A stretch of 64,000 nt of DNA, taken from the NCBI RefSeq assembly GCF_029504695.1, contig NZ_JAQFIN010000017.1, forward strand, positions 1-64,000, read 5' to 3'. A model generated the notes under the pieces. The model worked only from the letters and a program-made list of their open reading frames with translations, did not search any database and was not told the origin of the DNA. This DNA is from Parabacteroides sp. PF5-6. Its GTDB lineage: Bacteria > Bacteroidota > Bacteroidia > Bacteroidales > Tannerellaceae. Numbering within the stretch: position 1 is the stretch's first letter; every line of letters starts with the position of its first letter. Shown here piece by piece: positions 24,961 to 34,857 of the stretch. A program made the translations under genes and the position numbers.

Positions 24961-26550
24961 CTAATGTACGAATTTATTACTTCTCCGGGGAACCGCTTCG
25001 ACATTTCTTTTCCGAAGGTCAAAGATGTCGTCTTTATCCCGGGGGCGGATGTAGTCGAACCAGTTAAAATCTTTCAACTTCTTCTGCTCTTCGCGGATAT
25101 CCGGTATCGGTGTCAATACCCCTTTCGAAGCAGGGGTCAGGAGTAGTTTCTCAAACGTATTATCCTTGAACCACATGGACAGGAAACCGCTTTGTGTTTC
25201 GTTCAGACCGATCATCGTTCCGTCTTTCTCCAACGGATAAAAGATCGATTCGGCATTACCGGCTACTTCAATCTGGCTGATTGCCCCATCGATAAAGAAG
25301 GCTTTGAGGTCGTTCCCTTTCAACTGATTGTAATACGAGGAGTCGGCCTCCTGGATGGCAAAGGCAAATTGCTTGATATGCGCACGGTCGATCGTACTGT
25401 CGTTCATATAGACCAGAATCGTATCTCCGTTCAGTTGATATTCTTCATTCCATAAGATCGGATCGTCGAACATATAGAGGATCGAGTCGCGGGTATTGAA
25501 CTGCATCGAATCGCAGACGCCTTGCAGGTCTACCCGGAAGAAACGTACGCCGTAATATGCTTTGATCTCCCGGAAATCCTCGTCGACAGTCATCATCTGC
25601 AACGTATCCGCATGCAAGTAGAGCGTATCCCCCTGGCTGTATTCAAGGAAGCGGGCGCTATCGGTTGCCAGGCCGAAACCAATCTGCTCGTCATAATAGC
25701 CGTATTGCCCTTCCAGGATCACCTGATTGGTCGTATCCTGCAAAAACATATTGCCAAAAACCTCACCGAAGCCAACGCCCTGATCGTAGAGGATGGAGTC
25801 CCCGATCAGAATCTTGTCGGTCGTCTCCACCCGGGAACGATCCAATAACAAAGAGGTTTGATCAACCGTATCGTACCAGCCCCGCGAGGTGTAGATGGTT
25901 CCGCTATCGGCCAAGATGACGGAAGGGCCCAGTATAACGGCGATTTTGGAGTCGGTATAATAATGTAAGGTATCGGAGTAAAGCACAAAATCCGGATTGT
26001 TTAGCTGCACACTGTCATTGAAGATCGCCAATTTGGTCGTAGGCGAATATTGTCCGTAATAAGAAGATAACTCATTGTCTTCATCTACGATCAAACCGCC
26101 GTCGAAGTAGTAACCGATATCCGCATTCCGGTCATAATTCAAGCTGTCTGTGAACAAAGTCACCTGATTGTTCTCCATGCGCACATTCTCACGCAGGTTC
26201 CCGATCCGGGTATTCCCGTCGTAATACAGATATTGCCCGTAAACGAAAAGCGTATCTCCCTGTTCCATCCGGACATTGCTGAAGGCTTCCAGGGAGTTGG
26301 ATGTTTCATAGAAATAGGCGCTGTCACAATACATATAAGAGCTGTCGTGCCGGAAGACCACATCGCCATACAATATCTGGGCATCCGGATTCATCACCTC
26401 ATTAAAGGCCAAAGAATCAGCTCGTTCCAGGTATAGCCGGGTCGGCGTTTTGTTTTCAGGAGAGGATAGTGAAGTCTGGGTTTGCGCCTGTACACAAACA
26501 AAAAGCAAAAAGAAACAACTGATCTTTAAAAACAACCTGTCTATTTTCAT
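24961..26550 (-). CDS. OstA/LptA-like organic solvent tolerance protein
   Basis: A 529-residue protein starting MKIDRLFLKISCFFLLF at 26550, supported by an ATGA overlap with the upstream gene's stop. After a signal peptide come repeated short beta-strands (GDVVFRHDSSYMYCDSAYFYE, NVRMEQGDTLFVYGQYLYYDG) typical of the OstA/LptA beta-jellyroll family (OstA_2 of Bacteroidetes). These bind LPS in the periplasm and bridge it to the LptD channel. The operon with SurA-like chaperones fits outer-membrane biogenesis. Gene symbol is withheld, since LptA-like and LptD-N-like roles cannot be told apart here. Confidence 0.88.
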   Translation of the reverse strand: MKIDRLFLKISCFFLLFVCVQAQTQTSLSSPENKTPTRLYLERADSLAFNEVMNPDAQILYGDVVFRHDSSYMYCDSAYFYETSNSLEAFSNVRMEQGDTLFVYGQYLYYDGNTRIGNLRENVRMENNQVTLFTDSLNYDRNADIGYYFDGGLIVDEDNELSSYYGQYSPTTKLAIFNDSVQLNNPDFVLYSDTLHYYTDSKIAVILGPSVILADSGTIYTSRGWYDTVDQTSLLLDRSRVETTDKILIGDSILYDQGVGFGEVFGNMFLQDTTNQVILEGQYGYYDEQIGFGLATDSARFLEYSQGDTLYLHADTLQMMTVDEDFREIKAYYGVRFFRVDLQGVCDSMQFNTRDSILYMFDDPILWNEEYQLNGDTILVYMNDSTIDRAHIKQFAFAIQEADSSYYNQLKGNDLKAFFIDGAISQIEVAGNAESIFYPLEKDGTMIGLNETQSGFLSMWFKDNTFEKLLLTPASKGVLTPIPDIREEQKKLKDFNWFDYIRPRDKDDIFDLRKRNVEAVPRRSNKFVH

Positions 26551-27914
26551 TCTTTTACCCAGCCCGGGAACTGAAAGTCGCAATTCCGCCAGCCTTCACT
26601 GATACGCACGTATGTCGACTTTTGCTTTTTCAGTATCCAATCTTTTAATAGCTCTTCTCTTTTCTGGTTTTCTACCATGGATTTCAATACCTGATAGTCG
26701 TCCGACATATTTGCCTTATGCTGCAAAGTTCTGGACTTCAGCTTGACGATTGCAACCACTTCTTTCTGGCGGTCGGTGATCATGGTAAAGGGTTTCGAGA
26801 TCTCTCCTACCTCCAGGTCATTGATTACCCGCCCGATTTCCGGAGCCAGTTCCTGCATCTCGAATTTAGGCGTGCCATAGTTATTACTCTCTTTCTTATT
26901 CACCATCAAGCCTTTGTTATTCTTTGAATCCTTATCATAAGAAAGATAGAGTGCCGCTTCTTCAAACGAGAATTTCTCCGCTTTGATATCCGCGTAGAGC
27001 GAGTCCATCTTTACCGTCGCCTCATTCAACTCCTTTTCCGACACCTTCGGGCGCAACAGGATATGGCGCACATTGATACGGTCGCCCCGCTTTTCGATCA
27101 GTTGAATAATATGATAGCCGTATTCGGTCTGCACAATCTGTGAAACCCGGCTCGGGTCCGTCAGGTTAAAAGCGACATTGGCAAATTCGGGCAACAGGTT
27201 CCCTTTGCTGACATATCCCATGTCCCCTCCCTGCATGGCAGAACCGGGGTCTTCCGAATAAAGACGTGCCAACAGGGAAAAAGATCTTTTCCCGCTATAA
27301 ATATCTTCCGTATATTCCCGGAGTCGGGCTTTGATCGCATCGATCTCTTCCAGAGGAATCGTGGGTTCGAGGGTAATGATCTGCACCTCGACGGTCGTCG
27401 GGATCGTAGGCAAGCTATCCTGAGGCAGTTGATTGTAAAACTTCCGGACTTCGGATGGCGTCAGTTTAACCTCGCCGACCAACTGGCTTTGCATCTGCCG
27501 GATGATCGCTCCTTCGCGTTCGGTCTCTTTTCTTTCTTCTTTGATCTGGGAATATTTTCTGCCGAAATACTCTTCCATCTTTTCGCGGGAACCAAACTGG
27601 TTTTGTACCTGGTTCATCCAGTAATCCACTTGCTGAATGATATTCGCCTCATTCACCTCGATACTGTCGATCTTAGCCTGATTCAGATACAATTTCTGCA
27701 CGGCTATTTGTTCCGGAATGAAACAATAAGGATCTCCTTCCAGACGAACCCCTTCACTCTGCATCATTAAGCGCTGATTCTCCACATCCGAAAGTAGAAT
27801 CGCATCATCACCAACCACCCATACGATTTCATCAATCACATTACTTTGACTTTGCGCCATCGCGAAATGCACACACGACACAAACAGTAACAGGTAAAAA
27901 ATCTTTTTCATCAT
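26547..27914 (-). CDS. SurA-like periplasmic peptidyl-prolyl isomerase/chaperone
   Basis: A 455-residue protein with signal peptide (FYLLLFVSCVHFAMA). A SurA N-domain (about 25-175, IDEIVWVVGDDAILLSDVENQ) precedes a parvulin domain with VEVQIITLEPT, FSLLARLYSEDPGS, GGDMGYV and YGYHIIQLIEK (about 177-285), and a second, weaker parvulin-like unit starting NVRHILLRPKV. This is the usual SurA layout for a chaperone of outer-membrane proteins. It is third of three PPIase-type genes in a row and translationally coupled to the OstA-like gene. Confidence 0.9.
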   Translation of the reverse strand: MMKKIFYLLLFVSCVHFAMAQSQSNVIDEIVWVVGDDAILLSDVENQRLMMQSEGVRLEGDPYCFIPEQIAVQKLYLNQAKIDSIEVNEANIIQQVDYWMNQVQNQFGSREKMEEYFGRKYSQIKEERKETEREGAIIRQMQSQLVGEVKLTPSEVRKFYNQLPQDSLPTIPTTVEVQIITLEPTIPLEEIDAIKARLREYTEDIYSGKRSFSLLARLYSEDPGSAMQGGDMGYVSKGNLLPEFANVAFNLTDPSRVSQIVQTEYGYHIIQLIEKRGDRINVRHILLRPKVSEKELNEATVKMDSLYADIKAEKFSFEEAALYLSYDKDSKNNKGLMVNKKESNNYGTPKFEMQELAPEIGRVINDLEVGEISKPFTMITDRQKEVVAIVKLKSRTLQHKANMSDDYQVLKSMVENQKREELLKDWILKKQKSTYVRISEGWRNCDFQFPGWVKE

Positions 27915-27937
27915 GTTTTATTCTTTAGTAAAACTAC

Positions 27938-28798
27938 TCACGGTTCGGAAACTACTTTTGCTTTTCCTTTCCGAATAGCATCATTATATAACTCTTCCTC
28001 AAAATTTCGCACAAAATCCATTTTCCGTTGATTGATCAGCATCTCGATGATCCGGGCATGCGCATAATCATAGGGCGCAACGCTTCCCGAAGGGAGATAT
28101 TCGCTGATATTCAACAGATAATGGTAGCTGCTATCGGCCACTTCCACGAACTTATTCGCCTTCAAAAAGGCATTCGGATCGGCTATCCGCAAGGGGATAT
28201 TTTCCATGATCGCATCGAAGTCGACCCAGCGGTCGTAAAAATAGTCATAAAGTGTGGCATTTTGCACACTATATTTCTCAATTTTCTCTAAAGCATCAAC
28301 ATTCGTCTGTTTATACCAGCTTTTTACATCGGAAAGCCCCGGGGCATCCGCCGGGATTTTCAGGAATAATCCTTTGATCAGACTTTTGTCGAGTATAAAT
28401 TTCTTTTGATTTTCTTCGTAATAATTCAACTTATCACTTTCGCGAAGGTCGGCCGTCAGTCTTTCCCGCAACAAGCGTTCCTGATAGCGGTAACGCACCA
28501 GAGATTCCCGGTAGTCTTCAACCAATTTATTGATTTCTGTCTTTTCATCCCCCAGGTTATTCAATGCCACTTCGTAGACCAAAGCATCTTTCACCCATTT
28601 TTTGATGAAACTTTCGGCCATAAACAAACTATCCGAAGAGGAAATCCCCTTCGGAATAATGGCAGTGACATCCGACCGTTTCAATATCTTTTCGCCGACT
28701 GTGGCGAGTACTTCCGTATTCCCATCATTCTGTCCTCCTTTACAAGCACACAACAAGAACAGAAAAGGTATGAACAGGAATTTCTTTTGCATACGCAC
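27938..28798 (-). CDS. Lipoprotein, SurA N-terminal-like, no catalytic parvulin domain
   Basis: A 286-residue lipoprotein (lipobox LLCAC, Cys about 19). The part after the anchor (VLATVGEKILKRSDVTAIIP...SFIKKWVKDALVYEVA) has the helical look of the SurA/PpiC chaperone N-domain, but no parvulin domain with its FxxLA...DPGS and GYHII motifs is seen. It probably is a membrane-tethered chaperone acting with its PPIase neighbours: 3 bp follow the upstream gene and 23 bp precede the next. Usually annotated as peptidyl-prolyl isomerase; catalysis is unlikely from what is visible. Confidence 0.85.
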   Translation of the reverse strand: MRMQKKFLFIPFLFLLCACKGGQNDGNTEVLATVGEKILKRSDVTAIIPKGISSSDSLFMAESFIKKWVKDALVYEVALNNLGDEKTEINKLVEDYRESLVRYRYQERLLRERLTADLRESDKLNYYEENQKKFILDKSLIKGLFLKIPADAPGLSDVKSWYKQTNVDALEKIEKYSVQNATLYDYFYDRWVDFDAIMENIPLRIADPNAFLKANKFVEVADSSYHYLLNISEYLPSGSVAPYDYAHARIIEMLINQRKMDFVRNFEEELYNDAIRKGKAKVVSEP

Positions 28799-28801
28799 GC
28801 A

Positions 28802-30388
28802 TTAATTTTTCAGTCGCTTCAACGCTTTTTTATTAATCACTACGGGGTACTTCTGTTTCAGCTCCTTTAGCCATGCAGCCTCAAGAGCCGGTTGCTCTTC
28901 TACCGGTTTGCTCCAGACCTTATCGTTCGATATCTCAAACAACAATATACCATCCCGATACTCCTGCAATAAAAATTTATATTCCGGATATTTCTCTTCT
29001 ATCTTTGCGCGTTCGGCATTGGTGGTCAACTCGCGGATAAACAGGTCGAAGATCTCCTGCATAAAGTCAGGCCCGTATGTCTTTGTCGAGAAAGGCTGGG
29101 TAGCCATATAGTAAGCGAATTCACCCTGAGCGAATTTTTCATCCTCCAGCGTAAATAAGGTCTTATGCATCTCTTTTGCTTTTTCATAAAACTGCGGATC
29201 GGCCGGGAAATATTCGCCCGTCAACGCCACGAGTTCCTGATAAGCCTCGGGATAAAAAACAAAGGAATACGCCTGGCGCATCCGATCGTCGAAGGCTTGA
29301 TAAAGTTCAAAATTGTATTCGCCTTTACTCATCACCTCCATCAGCCCTCTCTTTTCCGATTCATAAGAAGGTCGGGGTTGTTTCTCAATCAATTTGATGA
29401 TATGATATCCGAAGCGCGATTCGATCAAACCGGATAATTCGCCCGGTGTCTGCAAAGCGAAAGAGGCTTTTTCGAACGGAAGAACCATCTCTCCCGGACC
29501 AAAAGCTTTCAACTCTCCGCCATTGATTTTGCTTCCCGGATCATCGGAATATTCTTTGGCCAATGTTGCGAAATCAGCGCCGCCCTGCAGTTTCTCGTAA
29601 ACACCCTGTATCTTGACCAAAGCCTCGGCTTTCGCCTGCTCGGTGGTATCCTGGAAGGCAACCAGGATATGAGCGACACGGACTTTCCCGGGGTTGGGTA
29701 CCCGTTTATGAATCTGGGCCACATAATAGCCTCTGCCCGTTCTGATCGGAGCAGATATCTCGCCTGTCGGCAAAGAATAAAGCCCGTTTTCCAACGCCTT
29801 TGAAGCTGTCAGCGGCAATAATACCGGTACATATTCATACTGAACGGCTGCCGGATTTTCTCCTGCCAATTGTTTTCCCAGTACATCCAGATTTTCTCCT
29901 TTGCGGAGGCGGTCGCACACTGCTATCGCCGATTGGTAAGGAGCGATCGTGTCGTTCAATAAGGCTTGTCCCGGAGGCATCTTAAACAGGATATAGCTCA
30001 ATTCGAGCACCTCATTACCCCGGTCATAAATCAAGCGCATCGCTTTGTCTTCCCCTTCTTTATCCGACAGGTAGCTCCCGATCAATTGCCCTTTATACAT
30101 GGCCAATTCGGAAGAGAATGCCCGCGTTTTGTCCAGCCCTTTGGCTTCGGCATCGGCCACTTTCAGTTTGAAATTCGTGAAAAGCTCCGCATATTCTTCA
30201 AGTGATTTCATACTCGAAAAATCGGCTTCGCCATTCTTTTGTGCTATAAAAATAAACTCAGATAAAGGCACCTCTTTTCCGGCAACGGTCATAATGACCG
30301 AATCCGGTAAATTCTTCGCTTTACCGGTAAAGAAGAGACACAAACAAAGTAATAATACGATGTTCTTTCTCAGTATTTTTCCTTTCAT
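28802..30388 (-). CDS. Parvulin-type peptidyl-prolyl isomerase, exported
   Basis: A 528-residue protein with signal peptide (IVLLLCLCLFFTGKA). A parvulin domain at about 235-345 carries VRVAHILVAF, FATLAKEYSDDPGS, GGELKAFGPGEM and FGYHIIKLIEK. A partial upstream repeat (LSYILFKMPP...GRGYYVAQIHKR, about 130-230) suggests a second, diverged unit. The C-terminal 150 residues are helical. It is the first of three consecutive folding genes that lead into OstA-like protein and MutL, so it should work on outer-membrane protein maturation in the periplasm. Confidence 0.9.
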   Translation of the reverse strand: MKGKILRKNIVLLLCLCLFFTGKAKNLPDSVIMTVAGKEVPLSEFIFIAQKNGEADFSSMKSLEEYAELFTNFKLKVADAEAKGLDKTRAFSSELAMYKGQLIGSYLSDKEGEDKAMRLIYDRGNEVLELSYILFKMPPGQALLNDTIAPYQSAIAVCDRLRKGENLDVLGKQLAGENPAAVQYEYVPVLLPLTASKALENGLYSLPTGEISAPIRTGRGYYVAQIHKRVPNPGKVRVAHILVAFQDTTEQAKAEALVKIQGVYEKLQGGADFATLAKEYSDDPGSKINGGELKAFGPGEMVLPFEKASFALQTPGELSGLIESRFGYHIIKLIEKQPRPSYESEKRGLMEVMSKGEYNFELYQAFDDRMRQAYSFVFYPEAYQELVALTGEYFPADPQFYEKAKEMHKTLFTLEDEKFAQGEFAYYMATQPFSTKTYGPDFMQEIFDLFIRELTTNAERAKIEEKYPEYKFLLQEYRDGILLFEISNDKVWSKPVEEQPALEAAWLKELKQKYPVVINKKALKRLKN

Positions 30389-30514
30389 ACAGCCAATGTA
30401 CTTTTTAAATCAACATTATACTAACGGTGAATCTCCGGGAAAATTATACCATTCGCTTAATTTAGTATTTTTTATAGCCTCTCGTGCCTTTATTTCTATG
30501 GCTTCATAAACCGA

Positions 30515-32695
30515 TCAATTCGCCATTTCCGAAAGGAACTTGATGCGAACCAGGCGAATTTCTTCTTCCGTATAATCACCGCCCAACTCATCGATAGCCT
30601 CTTCCAGATCATCCGTTTCCGAGTCTTTAAAATATTCGTATATATCTTCGATATGATCTTCGTCCATGACATCGTTCACAAAGTAGTCGATATTGATGCG
30701 TGTGCCGGAATAGACTATGGCTTCCAGTTCATCCAATAATTCATTGAATTCCAGTCCGTTTGTGAGCGCAATCTCATCCAGCGCCACCTTGCGGTCGATC
30801 CGTTGGATAATAGACACTTTCAGTTTCGATTTATTCGCCACAGTACGGACGCGTAAATCTTCCGGTCGCTCGATCTCATTCTCTTCCACATGGCGGCGGA
30901 TCAGCTCGACAAACTCTTTCCCGTAGCGCTTGGCTTTTCCCGCTCCGACACCGGGGATATTCTGCAACTCATCCAGCGTCACCGGATAGGTCGTTGCCAT
31001 AGCCTCCAAAGAAGGATCCTGGAAGATCACAAACGGAGGTACCTCCAGTTTCTTCGACATTTTTTTCCGCAGATCCTTCATCATCGAATAAAGGATAGGG
31101 TCGACCGCACAAGAGGCGCCACCGCGTACCGGCACTTCCTCTTCCTCTTCATCAAACTCATTATCTTTCGTGATCTTGAAAGAGACCGGATTTTCCAGAA
31201 AATCCCGGCCTTGCTGCGTCATTTTCAGCAACCCGTAATTTTCTATATCCTTCGTAAGGTATCCGGCAATCAGCGCCTGGCGGATAACCGAATTCCAGGT
31301 CTTTTCATCTTCGTCCTGTCCCGAACCGAAGACTTCCAGTTCATTATGTTTATACGATTGGATTTCCGATGTCTCATTCCCGACTAAGATATGTATAATA
31401 TATTCTGTTTTAAATTTTTCTTTCAATGCAACCACTGCTTCCAGCACGGCACTTAGTAAATCTTTCGCTTCCACTTGTTTCTTGGGGTTCAAACAATTAT
31501 CACAACTTCCGCAATTATCTTCCTGGTGTCCTTCACCAAAATAATGCAATAACACAACTCTTCTACACACTGCCGTCTCAGCATACGCCGCTGTTTCCAA
31601 CAGTAATTGTTTGCCGATCTCCTGTTCGGCCACAGGTTTGCCCTGCATAAATTTTTCCAGTTTCTGCAGGTCTTTGTAAGCATAGAATGCGATACAACGC
31701 CCTTCGCCGCCATCACGCCCGGCACGCCCGGTTTCCTGATAGTATCCTTCCAGGCTTTTGGGCATATCGTAATGGATCACATAACGCACATCCGGCTTGT
31801 CGATACCCATGCCGAAAGCAATCGTTGCCACAATCACATCCGCTTCTTCCATCAGGAAAGCATCCTGATTGGATGAACGCTGATGCGAATCCATTCCGGC
31901 ATGATACGGCAAAGCTTTGATGCCGTTTGCTTTCAGGATATCGGCGAATTCTTCTACTTTTTTCCGGCTCAGACAATAGACAATACCCGACTTCCCTTCG
32001 TGCGACTTGATATACTTGATGATATCGCGATCCACATTCGTGCCTTTGGCGCGCACTTCATAGTATAAATTCGCGCGGTTGAAGGACGATTTAAATACCG
32101 TGGCATCGATCATGCCCAGGTTTTTCTGGATATCATGCTGCACCTTGGGCGTAGCTGTGGCTGTCAATGCGATCAATGGGCGTTTGCCTATCTCATTTAT
32201 GATCGGACGGATCCGCCGGTATTCCGGCCGGAAGTCATGCCCCCATTCCGAGATACAATGCGCTTCGTCTACCGCATAGAACGAGATCTTTACCTGGCGC
32301 AGGAATTCAACATTCTCTTCTTTCGTCAACGACTCGGGCGCTACATATAACAACTTCGTACGACCTTTTAGGATATCGTCCTTGACCTGGTCTATCGCTG
32401 CTTTATTCAGGGATGAGTTCAAGAAATGAGCCACCCCGTCTTCCGTACTGAAGGTACGCATCGCATCCACCTGGTTTTTCATCAAAGCGATCAAAGGGGA
32501 AATAACAATAGCCGTGCCTTCCATCAGTAAAGAGGGCAACTGATAACAGAGAGATTTTCCGCCACCGGTAGGCATCAACACAAAGGTGTCATTGCCTGCC
32601 AATACATTCTCTATGATAGCTTTCTGATTCCCTTTAAACGAATCAAAGCCAAAATTTAGCTTCAGTTCTTCTGCTAAATGGTCTTTCTTAGCCAT
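30515..32695 (-). CDS. recQ: ATP-dependent DNA helicase RecQ
   Basis: A 726-residue protein. Walker A MPTGGGKSLCYQLP (about 40-53), DEAH box AVDEAHCISEWGHDFRPEY, motif VI YYQETGRAGRDG, the RQC zinc site (Cys in ETAVCRRVVLLHYFGE and NCGSCDNC, about 375-400), and an HRDC domain (DPSLEAMATTYPVTLDELQNIPGVG, about 555-580) are all present in canonical order. An extra acidic helical tail (about 640-726) contains a predicted winged-helix-like segment. Superfamily 2 3'-5' helicase for recombination repair. It follows clpX by 24 bp. Confidence 0.96.
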   Translation of the reverse strand: MAKKDHLAEELKLNFGFDSFKGNQKAIIENVLAGNDTFVLMPTGGGKSLCYQLPSLLMEGTAIVISPLIALMKNQVDAMRTFSTEDGVAHFLNSSLNKAAIDQVKDDILKGRTKLLYVAPESLTKEENVEFLRQVKISFYAVDEAHCISEWGHDFRPEYRRIRPIINEIGKRPLIALTATATPKVQHDIQKNLGMIDATVFKSSFNRANLYYEVRAKGTNVDRDIIKYIKSHEGKSGIVYCLSRKKVEEFADILKANGIKALPYHAGMDSHQRSSNQDAFLMEEADVIVATIAFGMGIDKPDVRYVIHYDMPKSLEGYYQETGRAGRDGGEGRCIAFYAYKDLQKLEKFMQGKPVAEQEIGKQLLLETAAYAETAVCRRVVLLHYFGEGHQEDNCGSCDNCLNPKKQVEAKDLLSAVLEAVVALKEKFKTEYIIHILVGNETSEIQSYKHNELEVFGSGQDEDEKTWNSVIRQALIAGYLTKDIENYGLLKMTQQGRDFLENPVSFKITKDNEFDEEEEEVPVRGGASCAVDPILYSMMKDLRKKMSKKLEVPPFVIFQDPSLEAMATTYPVTLDELQNIPGVGAGKAKRYGKEFVELIRRHVEENEIERPEDLRVRTVANKSKLKVSIIQRIDRKVALDEIALTNGLEFNELLDELEAIVYSGTRINIDYFVNDVMDEDHIEDIYEYFKDSETDDLEEAIDELGGDYTEEEIRLVRIKFLSEMAN

Positions 32696-32719
32696 ACTTT
32701 GTAGTTTTTATAATAGCAT

Positions 32720-33955
32720 TCAAGCAATCTGCAAACGTCTCACATCGGACTTCTCAAACTTTTCTTCCGCATAGTCTATCGTGACATGCAATGTCTTTTC
32801 GTTGGTCGACGGCATACTGTACATGGCATCCGTCATGATGCCTTCGACGATCGAACGCAAGCCGCGGGCGCCCAGTTTAAATTCCAGCGCTTTATCCACA
32901 ATGTATTCATATACGGATTCATCAAAACTCAGTTTGATGTCATCCATCTCAAACAACTTCATGTATTGTTTGATGATCGAGTTCTTAGGCTCGGTAAGGA
33001 TGCTGCGCAGCGTTTTTCTGTCCAGCGGATTCAGATAGGTCAGGATCGGCAAGCGACCGATGATCTCCGGAATCAGGCCAAAAGACTTCAGGTCGGTCGG
33101 CGTGACATACTGCAAGAGATTATCCCGGTCGACACCCGCCGTATTCCGCAACGAGGCATATCCGACAACTCGCGTGTTCAGCCGTTGGGCGATCTTCTTT
33201 TCGATACCATCGAACGCGCCTCCGCAAATAAACAAAATATTTTTCGTATCCACCGGTATCATTTTCTGTTCCGGGTGTTTGCGTCCGCCCTGCGGCGGCA
33301 CGTTTACGACAGAGCCTTCCAGCAATTTCAACAAACCCTGCTGTACGCCTTCCCCACTCACATCACGCGTGATCGAGGGGTTATCACTCTTGCGGGCAAT
33401 CTTATCGATTTCATCGATAAAAACAATGCCCCGCTGGGCTTCATCCACATCGTAATCCGCCGCCTGAAGCAAGCGCGTCAGGATGCTTTCAATATCTTCA
33501 CCCACATATCCGGCTTCCGTCAAGACGGTCGCATCGACAATGGTAAAGGGGACATGAAGCATTTTGGCAATGGTCCGGGCCAGGAGGGTTTTCCCCGTAC
33601 CCGTAGCGCCCACCATGATGATATTGGATTTCTCGATCTCCACATCATCGGTGGTTACTTTCTGAAGTAAACGTTTGTAGTGATTGTAAACGGAAACCGA
33701 AAGGCGTCGCTTTGCATCGTCTTGCCCGATCACATACTGATCCAGGAAGGCTTTAATGTCCTCCGGTTTGGGCAACTCCTGTTTCTTCATCCGGGAAAAA
33801 GCGGAGTCGCTTTTAGATGGCATTTGTTCTTTTACTATGTCATATGCCTGTTGTGCGCATTCGTCGCAAATAGCTCCGGAAATCCCGTTAATCAAGAGAC
33901 TGACATCCCGGCTTCCCCGCCCACAAAAGGTACATATATCGCCTGTTTTGGCCAT
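32720..33955 (-). CDS. clpX: ATP-dependent Clp protease ATP-binding subunit ClpX
   Basis: A 411-residue protein. The N-terminal zinc-binding domain has CTFCGRGS and CDEC (about 8-36), with four Cys. The AAA+ core has Walker A GATGTGKT (about 116), Walker [10 protein letters not shown], the pore-loop GYVGED and the sensor region in GARGLRSI. ClpX unfolds tagged proteins and feeds them to ClpP, encoded 51 bp upstream. Length and domain order are typical. Confidence 0.97.
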   Translation of the reverse strand: MAKTGDICTFCGRGSRDVSLLINGISGAICDECAQQAYDIVKEQMPSKSDSAFSRMKKQELPKPEDIKAFLDQYVIGQDDAKRRLSVSVYNHYKRLLQKVTTDDVEIEKSNIIMVGATGTGKTLLARTIAKMLHVPFTIVDATVLTEAGYVGEDIESILTRLLQAADYDVDEAQRGIVFIDEIDKIARKSDNPSITRDVSGEGVQQGLLKLLEGSVVNVPPQGGRKHPEQKMIPVDTKNILFICGGAFDGIEKKIAQRLNTRVVGYASLRNTAGVDRDNLLQYVTPTDLKSFGLIPEIIGRLPILTYLNPLDRKTLRSILTEPKNSIIKQYMKLFEMDDIKLSFDESVYEYIVDKALEFKLGARGLRSIVEGIMTDAMYSMPSTNEKTLHVTIDYAEEKFEKSDVRRLQIA

Positions 33956-34006
33956 AAAATTTTAATTAGGTTTAATATTTAGGTTTACTATCGTATTCTT
34001 ACCGAC

Positions 34007-34669
34007 TTATTTTCGCAATAAAATATCATCAATCATTCCGTATTCCTTCGCTTCGGCTGCTGTCATCCAATAGTCGCGGTCGCTGTCGCGCTCGACCTGT
34101 TCGATCGATTTGCCCGAATGATCGGCAATGATGGTGTACAGTTCCTGTTTCACTTTCAGGATCTCTTTCACCGTGATCTCCATATCCGATGCCTGTCCCT
34201 GCATGCCACCCATGGGCTGATGGATCATCACCCGGGAGTGTTTCAGGGCAAAACGTTTGCCTTTCTGTCCGGCCACCAGCAGAACCGAAGCCATAGAAGC
34301 GGCGATTCCCGTACAGATGGTCGATACTTCGCTGCCGATAAACTGCATCGTATCGTAAATTCCATAACCGGCATATACGGATCCACCGGGCGAATTGATA
34401 TAGATCGAAATATCCTTTCCCGGATCACTCGAATCCAAATATAATAATTGTGCCTGAATGACATTCGCAGTATAATCATCTATTTGTGTTCCTAAGAATA
34501 TGATACGGTCCATCATCAGGCGGGAGAACACATCCATTTGCGCTACGTTTAACTGACGTTCTTCTATGATAGTCGGTGATATATAGCTGCTGGTTATATT
34601 CATATAACCGTCAAGAGCCGTACCACTCATACCCAAATGCTTTGTAGCATATTTTCTAAAATCTTTCAT
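34007..34669 (-). CDS. clpP: ATP-dependent Clp protease proteolytic subunit ClpP
   Basis: A 220-residue protein. The catalytic Ser sits in GIAASMASVLL (about 120), the His in RVMIHQPMGG (about 145) and the Asp in the later part near ERDSDRDYW. The N-terminal ~25 residues before DVFSRLMMDRIIFLG are the short propeptide-like region. It forms a 14-mer that degrades substrates unfolded by ClpX. Order tig-clpP-clpX is conserved in many bacteria. Confidence 0.97.
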   Translation of the reverse strand: MKDFRKYATKHLGMSGTALDGYMNITSSYISPTIIEERQLNVAQMDVFSRLMMDRIIFLGTQIDDYTANVIQAQLLYLDSSDPGKDISIYINSPGGSVYAGYGIYDTMQFIGSEVSTICTGIAASMASVLLVAGQKGKRFALKHSRVMIHQPMGGMQGQASDMEITVKEILKVKQELYTIIADHSGKSIEQVERDSDRDYWMTAAEAKEYGMIDDILLRK

Positions 34670-34857
34670 ATTTCAAATTTAATGTTTTTATCTCTATAAA
34701 ACACAGAAAAGAGGTTCCCCTCCTTTTTTTACGGAATAGCAAAGTTATAAATAAATTTCTGAAAGAAACAAATATATTTACTATCCCGGTAGATATTTTT
34801 CGGAGAGAAACCTCTTGTTGTATTTATCGGATGCTTTTCTGTCTGAAAGCCAGTCTT